The notes under the pieces: generated by a model
The model's database searches: none
What the model was told of the DNA's origin: nothing
Seen by the model: only the letters and a program-made list of their open reading frames with translations
NCBI RefSeq assembly: GCF_036010325.1
Contig: NZ_CP108549.1
Span: 5,208,001-5,272,000 of the forward strand
Length of the DNA: 64,000 bases
From: Streptomyces sp. NBC_01210
GTDB lineage: Bacteria > Actinomycetota > Actinomycetes > Streptomycetales > Streptomycetaceae
Reading direction: 5' to 3'
Part shown: positions 19,761-27,393 of the stretch, one piece after another
Numbering within the stretch: position 1 is the first letter of the stretch
How the letters are laid out: the number at the start of each line of letters is the position of its first letter
Translations under genes and position numbers: made by a program

Positions 19761-20602
19761 CACACACCCACCAGATCGCGGGCCTCGGCCCGGCTGTCGG
19801 CGGCAGTCATCTGGTCGTCGAGGACCCTGACCCTGATCCACGTGGCGAGGACGTCCAGGGTCCCCAGAACTTCCTTGCAGGCGACCCTCTGTTCGTCGGT
19901 GAAGGCCAGTGAGGCGGACGGCGGGTAGCGGCTCATGAAAGCGGCCCCCTGGTCACTGAGCCGCACCAGGTCCCGGGCCACGGCCGCAGCCTTGTCGGAC
20001 CTCCCCCCACCGCACCCCGGGCCGCGGGTCTCACGGTCCCGGCGACGCTTTTCGTCCATGACCCGCTTCAGGGCGTCGTGCACCTCCGCCTTCTTCTCCA
20101 CTAGGTCCCGAAGAGCCTGGTCACGCTCCTGGGGTGGCAGGGAGCCGAGATAGTCGGCCAGGGTCGTGTCGCTGGAGGGGTCCAGCAGATCCCGCAAGGC
20201 CGGCTCCACCCCCAGGGCACGGCGGTACTGGGGCACGCTGACGCGGCCGGCGCCCGCCTCGCGCGCTTCCTGCAGCAGCGAGCGGAGGGTGCTGTAGCCC
20301 TCGTCGTACGGCTTGCCGGAGGTGGTCAGGCGGGCGCCTTCACGAAGCGCGCTGTAGCTGACGTGGACGCCGCTGTCGGCCACGATCTGCCGCACGGGCG
20401 GGGTGCACATGCGGGCGGTGTGACGGTACTGCCGGGCCGTCTTGGGGTTCAGGCTGATCTCGTCGCAGTACCGGTCGAAGGCGCTGTCCGGGCCGCCCGG
20501 GGCCGTGACGGACAGCAGCTTGTCGCCGATCACCAGCCGGTTCTCGCAGCCCTCGTTCATCAGCCGACGGCCCTCGCGCACGTCCTGGTCTGTGTAGCTC
20601 AT
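19760..20602 (-). CDS. Element-borne putative DNA-binding protein (DUF6192-like)
   Basis: A 280-residue protein and the first gene of the operon. Residues 20-75 (RLVIGDKLLSV ... SLNPKTARQYRHTARMC) resemble the helix-turn-helix of actinomycete DUF6192-type proteins, in which a fixed short sensor-like segment precedes the recognition helix; I am moderately sure only of the HTH. The central part is Lys/Arg-rich and helical. A 19-bp-arm hyphenated palindrome lies 60 bases upstream and could be its operator. The ATG at 20602 was chosen as the first methionine giving a globular start (MSYTDQDV). Confidence 0.6.
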   Translation of the reverse strand: MSYTDQDVREGRRLMNEGCENRLVIGDKLLSVTAPGGPDSAFDRYCDEISLNPKTARQYRHTARMCTPPVRQIVADSGVHVSYSALREGARLTTSGKPYDEGYSTLRSLLQEAREAGAGRVSVPQYRRALGVEPALRDLLDPSSDTTLADYLGSLPPQERDQALRDLVEKKAEVHDALKRVMDEKRRRDRETRGPGCGGGRSDKAAAVARDLVRLSDQGAAFMSRYPPSASLAFTDEQRVACKEVLGTLDVLATWIRVRVLDDQMTAADSRAEARDLVGV

Positions 20603-20661
20603 ACGGATGTCCCATCGCAGACAGTTCGACGGGCGCGGAGTGTAATCAGATGAACACGTCA

Positions 20662-20710
20662 CTCCGGTGCATCAACTTGGTTCATGTGGAGCCAAGTTGA
20701 CGCACCGGAG
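20662..20710. repeat. Long hyphenated palindrome upstream of the three-gene operon
   Basis: Nineteen-base arms, CTCCGGTGCATCAACTTGG at 20662-20680 and CCAAGTTGACGCACCGGAG at 20692-20710, with one mismatch and an 11-base loop. It lies 60 bases upstream of the first gene's ATG, a place for an operator rather than a terminator. A transcript-end hairpin of a lost gene is the alternative. Confidence 0.75.
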
Positions 20711-20751
20711 GCGCGGATGGGCGACATCGATCCGTCGTTGTGCTCGTACGA

Positions 20752-21045
20752 CTACACCCATGTGGGCGACAGCAAGCGCCGCCCACGACCGCTGAGCCGT
20801 CGGCCAGCGCCAGCTCGGGGGTGCTCCCCGCGGGTCAGAGGTCGCTTCTCCGGTCTGCCCGCGCACCAGCTGGGTGCACAGCTCTCGCCGTGCTGCCCGA
20901 CGCCCCTCAGGGCTTCACGAACGATCCCGAGCTGATCGGCGACCTGGGAAATCGAACGGACCTTCTGACCCGTCTCCTGACGTATCTCGAACGCGAGCCG
21001 GACAGCCTGCTCCCGCTCAGCGGAATACTTCCTCGGCGCTGGCAT
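20752..21045 (-). pseudogene. IS3-type transposase orfA remnant
   Basis: The first 50 codons match the helix-turn-helix start of IS3-family OrfA proteins (MPAPRKYSAEREQAVRLAF, then ISQVADQLGI and EALR). Where the family continues with a tryptophan-centred helix and a leucine zipper, the frame here turns to low-complexity Arg/Gly sequence, so a frameshift or replacement has occurred near 20900. No OrfB is present. It lies 71 bases past the last bacteriocin-cluster gene. Confidence 0.6.
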
Positions 21046-21116
21046 GGCTCCAACCCTTCCAGGGTTCAGAGCCTTCAAAGAAGCCGGGGCGGCTGATGCC
21101 GTGACGCAGTTCCGGA

Positions 21117-21911
21117 TCACATGCCTTGCCGGCGGAACTGTGCGACGGCCCCCACGAAGAGTGCCCCGGTGAAGAGGCCGAAGACGAGGACCGCGGTCCC
21201 GGGCGCCATACGCTGGGAGGCCTCGGCGAGGAAGGCCCCCTCATCGCCTGCGATGTTCGACATCGAAGTGCCCGCGGCGAACGGCAGATACTTCGCGGCC
21301 TGCGCCAGCCACGGAGAGTCGGCGAACAGGCCGCCCGTCCTGACCATGGGCTCGAGCACGTAGGGGATCGCCACCAAGGAGACGGTGCCGACGGCCTGTG
21401 AGCGGAACACGACGGTGATCGCAATGCCGATCAGGGTCCAGCACACGGTCTGCAGCAGCAGGCCGCCATGGAGCACGATCAGGTCTCCGTATGAAACACC
21501 CGAGATCAGCTCCGCCGGCAGGGTGGCGCTCGCCACGATCCAGGACACTGCGGTGGCGCACCCCGTCACCGCCAGCGCGAATCCGCCGGCCACGAGTGCC
21601 TTCGCCGCGACGGCCCGGCTGCGAACGGGAGTCACGGCGAGCGTCGCCCTGATCGTGCCATGCCGGTAGTCACCTCCCATGGCGAGTGCCCCGAAGACCC
21701 CGGCTGCGAGGGGGGCGAACGAAGCCTTATTGATGACCGCGACCAATGCTTCTTGGGCGGTGACGGCTATCTCTTCCGACTGGAACTCGGTGACGGTGAA
21801 GGCATAGCCCCAGGCCGCAAGGGCAGTCACCGCGACCGCTGCGGCTGCGAGCAGCCACGTCGATGTCAGGGTGGTCAGGCGCACCCACTCATACCGCACA
21901 GGCCTGTTCAC
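21117..21911 (-). CDS. ABC-2 type permease of the bacteriocin cluster
   Basis: A 264-residue integral membrane protein with six hydrophobic segments and the MGGDYRHGTIRATLA segment found in ABC-2 permeases just after the first helices. It is paired with the ATPase gene upstream (GTGA overlap) and is the last gene of the cluster. In circular-bacteriocin loci such a second ABC module gives immunity or assists export, which is the inferred role here. Confidence 0.85.
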   Translation of the reverse strand: MNRPVRYEWVRLTTLTSTWLLAAAAVAVTALAAWGYAFTVTEFQSEEIAVTAQEALVAVINKASFAPLAAGVFGALAMGGDYRHGTIRATLAVTPVRSRAVAAKALVAGGFALAVTGCATAVSWIVASATLPAELISGVSYGDLIVLHGGLLLQTVCWTLIGIAITVVFRSQAVGTVSLVAIPYVLEPMVRTGGLFADSPWLAQAAKYLPFAAGTSMSNIAGDEGAFLAEASQRMAPGTAVLVFGLFTGALFVGAVAQFRRQGM

Positions 21912-22831
21912 CGGGCACCCGCCTTCTCATCCGTCACGTATTCCACACTCGCCGCCGAGGCGCGCAGGAATGCCTCCTCCAGCGTCGCTTCGGCGACCGT
22001 CAGCTCTGTGACGATGACGTTCTCGGCAAGCGCCGTGGCTGCGATCTCCCGCTGCGTGAGCTCCTTGACCAGCAGACAGCCGTCCGCGCTGGACTCGACG
22101 TCCGCGCCGAGCCGTAGTAGTGCGCGGCGGAGCTGGTCCGGTGAGTCCGCCCGTACTCGGACGGCTCCCCCGTCGTATCCGCGCTTGAAGTCGGCGAGGG
22201 TGCTGTCGCAGATGAGACGCCCCTTGCCGATCAACACGACCCGCTCAGCCAGCTCGTCCAGATCCGACATCTGGTGGGAGGAGACGAAGACGGCGTTGCC
22301 CGCTGCCGCGTACTCCTTGAGGAAGGTGCGCAACCACCGCATGCCCTGCGGGTCCATACCGTTACCGGGCTCGTCGAGGATGAGGACGTCGGGGGAGCCG
22401 AGTAGCGCGCAGGCGAGGCCCAGCCGTTGCAGCATGCCCAGGGAGAAGCCCTTCGGCCGGTGCCGCGCGACAGGGAGGAGCCCCACGAGGTCGAGGACTT
22501 CGTCGATGCGTTTTTCCGGGATGCCGATACCTCGGGTGAGCATGCGTAGATGTGCGCGCACGGAACGCCCGGGGTGGTAGGCCCTTGTCTCCAGCAGTGC
22601 TCCGACGCGCTGCGCCGGATCGGCCAGTTCCGAGTAGCGCTGACCGTCGAAGAGTGTCCTGCCGCTTCCCCGCTCCAGCTCGAGCATGAGCCGCAGGGTT
22701 GTCGACTTCCCCGCGCCGTTGGGCCCCAGGAATCCTGTGACCGCCCCGGGTTCCACGGTGAAGCGGAGCCCGTCCACTACCACCTTCTCACCGAATGTCT
22801 TCGAGAGAGCGTCGACTTGAACCGTTGCCAC
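21908..22831 (-). CDS. ABC transporter ATP-binding protein, bacteriocin-cluster export or immunity
   Basis: A 307-residue ATPase of the CcmA/BcrA-like class. Walker A is GPNGAGKSTT, the signature is FSLGMLQRLGLA and Walker B is VLILDEPGNGMDP. The C-terminal 90 residues are the usual extension of drug and bacteriocin self-protection ATPases. The GTG at 22831 has TGGGGA upstream and touches the stop of the previous gene. It overlaps the permease start downstream, so the two are a unit. Confidence 0.88.
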   Translation of the reverse strand: MATVQVDALSKTFGEKVVVDGLRFTVEPGAVTGFLGPNGAGKSTTLRLMLELERGSGRTLFDGQRYSELADPAQRVGALLETRAYHPGRSVRAHLRMLTRGIGIPEKRIDEVLDLVGLLPVARHRPKGFSLGMLQRLGLACALLGSPDVLILDEPGNGMDPQGMRWLRTFLKEYAAAGNAVFVSSHQMSDLDELAERVVLIGKGRLICDSTLADFKRGYDGGAVRVRADSPDQLRRALLRLGADVESSADGCLLVKELTQREIAATALAENVIVTELTVAEATLEEAFLRASAASVEYVTDEKAGAR

Positions 22832-23490
22832 TATTCCCCACTCCCCGGCGATGCACCGGAACACCCGTCAAGGGTGATGGTCGTGTCCGCTGCCACGGTG
22901 GCCGGCGGATCGTGTGCGATCAGCACGACGGACGCATGCGTGGCCCACGCGCACATCTCGGCTGAGAGCAGCTCGATGCCCGCGGAGTCCAGTCCGTTGA
23001 AGGGTTCGTCGAGCATGACGAGCGCGAACTCGCCCAATGTGCACATGGTCAGCCAGAGCTTCCTTCTGTTGCCCGTGGACAGTTCCTTTGCAGCGTGGTC
23101 CAGCCACGGCTCCAGTCCGTAGCGCACGGCCCTTTTCAGTCCCGGATCAGGACTGATCCCGCGGCAATGGGCTGCGAAGACGAGGTGGTCCCGCACGGTC
23201 ATGCTGGGATACAGCGACACGTCCGTACGGCAGACCCTGCGCGCGGCCCGACTCTGCGGATCTCGTGCGTCCCGGTTGCCGACGCGCACCTGACCGTGCC
23301 ACGGCGGAAGGTAACCGCTGCACAACTCGAGGAAGGTCGACTTACCGGCACCGTTTCTGCCCGACACCATGGTGAGACCACGGCCCGGCAGGGACAGGGA
23401 GAGGTCCACGAACACCGGGGCGTACTGGTCGTATCCGGCGGTTACGGACTTCAGCTCTAGCGCAGTTTCAGGATGCTTCGTCTCACGCAT
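22831..23490 (-). CDS. Second ABC ATP-binding protein of the bacteriocin cluster
   Basis: A 219-residue ATPase with Walker A SGRNGAGKST, Walker B LVMLDEPFNGLD and the H-loop IAHDPPA. The signature region reads ELSTGNRRKLWL, a departure from LSGGQ in which Thr and Asn replace the usual residues; similar forms occur in short ABC-2 ATPases. It overlaps the preceding 506-residue membrane gene by 34 bases and adjoins the next ATPase gene. The large membrane protein is its likely partner. Confidence 0.85.
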   Translation of the reverse strand: MRETKHPETALELKSVTAGYDQYAPVFVDLSLSLPGRGLTMVSGRNGAGKSTFLELCSGYLPPWHGQVRVGNRDARDPQSRAARRVCRTDVSLYPSMTVRDHLVFAAHCRGISPDPGLKRAVRYGLEPWLDHAAKELSTGNRRKLWLTMCTLGEFALVMLDEPFNGLDSAGIELLSAEMCAWATHASVVLIAHDPPATVAADTTITLDGCSGASPGSGE

Positions 23491-24977
23491 GCCGTCGCAA
23501 CTCCAGTAAGTATCAGGGCGTAGCAGAATGCCAGGGCCGGTCCGGCGGTCCATTCCTGTGAGAAGACCCAGACCACTGGGCCGGTCAGCACGAGTCCGAG
23601 GAATCCGGTGACAGGGTCGGAGGCTGCACTGCCATCGGTGTTTCGCGGCGGAGTCGCCATGGTCTCGGCGACGAGTGCGGCGGATATGCCGCACACAGCC
23701 GTGATCACAGGTATGGCGGTGAGGCCCGGGCCGGCCAGGAGCAGTACGGCAGCGGCGGTTGCGACCCCGGCGCACACGCCGCACGCGGTCCACACCAGAA
23801 CCAACGCGCGGGCGATGGACCAGGAGGACATGCCCGCCTCCCAGGTAGCGCGCAGCACGGCCCGCAATGTGGTCGGGCCGATCGCTCGGGACAGCATCTC
23901 CGCAAGGCCGAGTACCATCACCGCGACCGCCGCCGCTGCCACCTTGTACGTATGGGCAGGGAGGTCTGCCACTGGCAGGGGGAAGGGGCTTGCCAGTGCG
24001 AAACCCGCTATCGCGGCAACCCCTCCGGCCCCGGCCAGGAACACCTGCTTGACCAGCGGGTACACCGCGCTGCCACGCAGTTCTCGTACCAGGATCGTGG
24101 CGAGCGGTGGAGGCTTGGTGCCGGACCCCGTGTCCGCGGGAGTACGCGCACCCGGACGCGAAGCGGCCGCGAGGGGGAACGAGTGGAAAGGCATCCTGCC
24201 GAGGTCACGTACAAGGCGGAAGGAGGCCGTGCCACCGACGGCCACGACCAGCGTGGCACACGCTCCGGCAAACGCCGGCGAGTAGAGCGCCGGCATCCTG
24301 ACGTCGGTGGATCCCATCAACGGAGTCGCGATGAACAGCGCAGCCGAGATGCCCAGGGCCAGGGAGCTGACGATGGTCGCGAGCGCCCTGACAGACTCCC
24401 GGCTCCGCCCTTGGCGCAGGCTCAGCGCGGATCGTGCGGCGACCGACAGGTTGACGGCGCACATGCTGACCGGAACGACCGCGGCGAAGACGAGATGCGG
24501 AATGCTGATGGCCGGGACCGGCCAGTAGGCGAACAGGAAACCAGCGGGCATCATGCCAAGCAGCAGATGGTACGCGCAGATACGGCGGGCGCAGTAGACG
24601 AGGAACACCTCCCGTGACGAGATGTCCATCGCCCGGAAGAGTGCTGCGTTCGGCGATCGGGCCACCATGAACCGACGCTGGGAGAACGCCTCCCGCAGGG
24701 CGTACGAGGTAGTCCAGTAGAGCGACAACACCGCCAAGGCGACCAGTAGCTCCTCGGCTTGGACACCTTCTTCTTCCGCGATGGGCCTGATCAGGGAGAA
24801 CCCGGCCACCGTCACGATGAAGACGAGCGGCACGGCCAGCACGTACAGGCCGGCGAGTAGATGTCTGGCCGTGCGCACCGTCATACGCAGGCGCAGAGCG
24901 GCGAGTATCTCGAACAGGTAGAAGTCAGACACCGCGCGGAATCTGATCCTGTCCAACTGTGGTTCCGTACTGGACAT
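23457..24977 (-). CDS. Large polytopic membrane protein, ABC permease partner
   Basis: A 506-residue protein with about twelve hydrophobic helices in two clusters separated by a polar loop near residues 265-305. No family motif is certain, but the position directly before an ABC ATPase gene with a 34-base overlap, and the size, fit a fused ABC-2-like permease exporting the bacteriocin. A start at ATG 24977 gives a cytoplasmic N-terminus (MSSTEPQLDRIRFR). It is 29 bases downstream of the small membrane gene. Confidence 0.7.
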   Translation of the reverse strand: MSSTEPQLDRIRFRAVSDFYLFEILAALRLRMTVRTARHLLAGLYVLAVPLVFIVTVAGFSLIRPIAEEEGVQAEELLVALAVLSLYWTTSYALREAFSQRRFMVARSPNAALFRAMDISSREVFLVYCARRICAYHLLLGMMPAGFLFAYWPVPAISIPHLVFAAVVPVSMCAVNLSVAARSALSLRQGRSRESVRALATIVSSLALGISAALFIATPLMGSTDVRMPALYSPAFAGACATLVVAVGGTASFRLVRDLGRMPFHSFPLAAASRPGARTPADTGSGTKPPPLATILVRELRGSAVYPLVKQVFLAGAGGVAAIAGFALASPFPLPVADLPAHTYKVAAAAVAVMVLGLAEMLSRAIGPTTLRAVLRATWEAGMSSWSIARALVLVWTACGVCAGVATAAAVLLLAGPGLTAIPVITAVCGISAALVAETMATPPRNTDGSAASDPVTGFLGLVLTGPVVWVFSQEWTAGPALAFCYALILTGVATACVRRSILKLR

Positions 24978-25006
24978 GTTGCTTCCTCGAGCAGCCGAGC
25001 GGCTGC

Positions 25007-25411
25007 CTAGAACCTGCTCTGCGGAGGCTTGCGAGAGGGGCCCTCACCCGCCGCGAACAGCGACACCACCGCCATGACGAGAGAGATGACCACAGCCAGG
25101 AGCGAGAACAGGGACTGTGGCGCGGACGCCACCAAATCGCTGAGCATGATCGAGTTCGACGCCATGGCGAGGATCGACACTCCTGCCATCCACCATGTTG
25201 TCTCTCTCGCCTTGCGTACCAGGACAGCCGAGGCGGGCAGCAGCACGGCGAAGACCAGCAACTGCACTGCCAAGACCGCTTTGAGCACGTTGGGGCCGAC
25301 GTTCCCCACGGGGTTCAGTGGATGTGTGAGGAAGCACAGCAGTGCCGCCGCGCCGAGCAGCAGCACGGCCGCTGCGGCAAGTCGGACCGTCTTCGTGTAG
25401 AGCGCGAGCAT
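25007..25411 (-). CDS. Small four-helix membrane protein of the bacteriocin cluster
   Basis: A 134-residue hydrophobic protein with four predicted helices (near residues 8-28, 42-66, 74-92 and 100-121) and a short basic tail. I cannot assign a family. Small hydrophobic or basic membrane proteins in circular-bacteriocin loci commonly serve immunity or maturation, so it is an immunity candidate by position only. The start has a GAGAGAGAT stretch about 12 bases upstream. Confidence 0.6.
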   Translation of the reverse strand: MLALYTKTVRLAAAAVLLLGAAALLCFLTHPLNPVGNVGPNVLKAVLAVQLLVFAVLLPASAVLVRKARETTWWMAGVSILAMASNSIMLSDLVASAPQSLFSLLAVVISLVMAVVSLFAAGEGPSRKPPQSRF

Positions 25412-25446
25412 AGGAGGTATCTCTCTCTTGCTTTCGATGCCCTCGG

Positions 25447-26064
25447 TCACCCGACCGCAGTGAACGCGGCGAGGCCGATGCTGCAGCAGTAGAGGGCGAT
25501 GATCTTGCCTGGCGGCAGGTGCCGCCACTGGCCCCGGAAGAACACCGGAACCAGCAGGACCACCGCGGCGATGTAGAGGTAGTAGACGATGCCCTGGGTC
25601 GGGTCGACCACCTCGAATGCGAGGGCGGCCAACTGCGGGGGCACGAGACACAGGGCGAGAACCGGGAAGAACGCACCAGTGCGAACTCCCCGGCCCAGCG
25701 ACCGACTCGCGGTGAAGACCCGCCGCTCCAGGGCGCGGGCCACGAAGACGTAGCAGGCGTAGACGAAGACGGTCAGCAGGACGCCACCGCCCACGGCTAC
25801 GTTGACCGCCAGGTCCTCCAGCGCGGGATCGCCGATCTCTGCCCGCTGCTTCGGCGTTATCAGGGTCTCCGCGTAGGCGAATGCGGTCGGCAGCCTGCAC
25901 AGCACGAGCGCGAGTGCGACGAAGTACAGCGAGAGCCACAAGGACTTGCTCGTCGGCGCCGCGGCCTTGGCGGACTCGACGGTGTGACGGACTTCGTCGT
26001 CGAACGGCGCCTTGAGCGCGGACTCGTCCGCAACCGCCGGCTGATGAGATGTGTCAGCTCTCAT
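25447..26064 (-). CDS. Multi-pass membrane protein of the bacteriocin cluster
   Basis: A 205-residue protein: a polar, acidic N-terminal 40 residues, then five hydrophobic segments. No recognised motif. It begins 5 bases after the SpoIIM-like stop codon, so the two are surely co-translated, and it likely works with that protein in processing, cyclisation or export. Alternative: part of the transporter. Confidence 0.6.
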   Translation of the reverse strand: MRADTSHQPAVADESALKAPFDDEVRHTVESAKAAAPTSKSLWLSLYFVALALVLCRLPTAFAYAETLITPKQRAEIGDPALEDLAVNVAVGGGVLLTVFVYACYVFVARALERRVFTASRSLGRGVRTGAFFPVLALCLVPPQLAALAFEVVDPTQGIVYYLYIAAVVLLVPVFFRGQWRHLPPGKIIALYCCSIGLAAFTAVG

Positions 26065-26069
26065 GTTTC

Positions 26070-26630
26070 CTATCTCGCTGCCATGACAATGGCTTCGATA
26101 CACGCGGCGCCGACAATGACCGACACCCCGACCAGAAAGATTCGCAATGAGTCCGCCATTGCATGCACATATCGGCGCAGCATCCCGGTATTCTCCTGGC
26201 GACTCCCACGGGCCATTGCGACGGCAGCTGGATACAGACCAGCAGCACCCGCAAGAATGAATCCCAGGAATTCGAACCCCACGTACGCTCCGGTCTCGGT
26301 CATGAACCCCGACCATCCGGAATTGGACGTGACGACAGCCAGCGTTGCTCCCACATAGGCAGCGAGCATGGTGATGCCGATCAGGCTCACCACTCCAAAG
26401 GAAACAGCTCCCGCATAAAGCAGCATCGCGGATGGGATGTTCCTGCCGAGAATCTCCCAGAAGGCCTGGCCGAAACCGCTTTCCGGTGCCACTGTCCGTG
26501 GACTCAACTCCGCACCGGCCAGAGCTGAATACCCAAGTACCGCACCGAGACCGAAAATCGTGGCGCTCGCAAGGAGCGAGAGCAGAACGCTCCTGCTCCT
26601 TGCGAGACCAACCATGGCGTTGACAGCCAT
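26070..26630 (-). CDS. SpoIIM/DUF95-family membrane protein, circular-bacteriocin maturation
   Basis: A 186-residue membrane protein with the SpoIIM/DUF95 layout: N-terminal helix, then the conserved ILGRNIPSAMLLYAGAVSFG segment, a GITMLAAYVGATLAVV helix and the acidic GFEFLGFILAGAAGLYPA segment. In Firmicutes, DUF95 proteins are the hallmark membrane proteins of circular-bacteriocin operons and are required for production and immunity. It begins 16 bases after the stop of the precursor gene. This stretch is visibly less GC-rich than the core genome, which supports acquisition from outside. Confidence 0.75.
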   Translation of the reverse strand: MAVNAMVGLARSRSVLLSLLASATIFGLGAVLGYSALAGAELSPRTVAPESGFGQAFWEILGRNIPSAMLLYAGAVSFGVVSLIGITMLAAYVGATLAVVTSNSGWSGFMTETGAYVGFEFLGFILAGAAGLYPAAVAMARGSRQENTGMLRRYVHAMADSLRIFLVGVSVIVGAACIEAIVMAAR

Positions 26631-26646
26631 CAGGTAAGAATGAGGT

Positions 26647-26922
26647 TTAGGCGATCGCGAACGCCTTGCCCTTCTTCTTGATGTAGTAGAGCACCGTCGC
26701 GCTGATGGCAGAGATGACGCCACCACTGAACATCGCCCCGACGATGGCCAGCGCCAGGCCACCTGCGGAGATGGCGTCCACAACCTGCCCGGCGACGCTC
26801 GCGCTGATGCCCAGTGAACCGGCCACCCAGAACGCTGCGAAACCAGCCATGGCCAGCCCGGCCGCGCCGATGGCGCCGGCCGCCAACGCGGCGAAGCTGT
26901 TCTTGGACATTATCGACTGCAT
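26647..26922 (-). CDS. Circular bacteriocin precursor, AS-48/uberolysin-like
   Basis: A 91-residue peptide. ATG 26922 has GGGAG five bases upstream. The first 32 residues are a hydrophobic leader ending AAFW; the remainder (VAGSLGIS... to the final Ala, about 59 residues) aligns with the enterocin AS-48 core. Shared features are the LGI-x-A-x-VAG-x-V start (AS-48 FGIPAAVAGTV), an AGG turn, a central SGG, and a C-terminal IKKKGKAFAIA against IKKKGKRAVIAW. The product would be a cationic, helical, head-to-tail cyclised peptide that permeabilises membranes. The terminal Trp of AS-48 is absent, as in garvicin ML, which ends in Ala. Exact cleavage (before W32, V33 or nearby) is uncertain. It is first in an eight-gene operon of membrane proteins and ABC transporters. 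Confidence 0.85.
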   Translation of the reverse strand: MQSIMSKNSFAALAAGAIGAAGLAMAGFAAFWVAGSLGISASVAGQVVDAISAGGLALAIVGAMFSGGVISAISATVLYYIKKKGKAFAIA

Positions 26923-27393
26923 GCAAGCTCCCGTTTCCTGAGGATGTACGGAAGCTGGCCCAAGGCAGAGTTCCCCCATGTAGCAAGCCCCCGCTGATCC
27001 GTGAATAGTTGCCCAGGCCGTGATCGCCGCGGCGATGAAGGCGAGGGGTCGAGTGTCTCTTGACTCACCCCAACCGCATGGTCTTACCGGGCTGTTGGGG
27101 CGGCAGCCGCAATACGATCATCGGTCCGTTTCAAGTGTCAAGCCCACTCACCTGGGAGACCAGCCTGCATCTGACGGCACATCAAACGGCTCAACTTCTC
27201 GCCCTGCCTGTCGCAACTAACCGTGAGTGACACACGTGGCTCAGAATGCTCTCCGACTGGTAATTGGATTCTGAACGTGCCGAGTTGCCTGCTCGTTGAT
27301 TTCTTGTGCTTGAAGTTAAGGATGCTCGCGAGGACTCGCTCACGTGAAGGCGCCTTTTCTGGAGTCGCTGCCTGACATCGCCAAAGTGGGTCT
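26923..27393. other. Upstream region of the bacteriocin operon, no gene seen
   Basis: About 470 bases between the precursor start and the ISL3-type remnant. It must hold the operon promoter. Reading frames here are not convincing; codon-scale composition is mixed and AT-rich stretches occur near 27210-27330. Confidence 0.45.
27112..27141 (-). promoter_or_regulatory. Candidate promoter of the bacteriocin operon
   Basis: On the minus strand a perfect -35 box TTGACA (27136-27141) is followed after 18 bases by TCGTAT (27112-27117). It lies about 190 bases upstream of the precursor ATG, leaving a long leader. The -10 match is only partial. Confidence 0.35.

Larger units (their letters stand above)
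20603..21116. other. Non-coding/decayed stretch between the two element operons
   Basis: Holds the palindrome at 20662-20710 and the IS3-type orfA remnant. From 20711 to about 20940 I see no gene: frames on both strands are shadow-like and no family is recognisable. This part probably derives from a decayed insertion. Confidence 0.5.

Noticed and set aside
26647..26922. Precursor peptide read as a holin or Flp pilin
   Set aside because: It lacks the prepilin site and the C-terminal IKKKGK-AxAIA segment and gene context fit circular bacteriocins much better.
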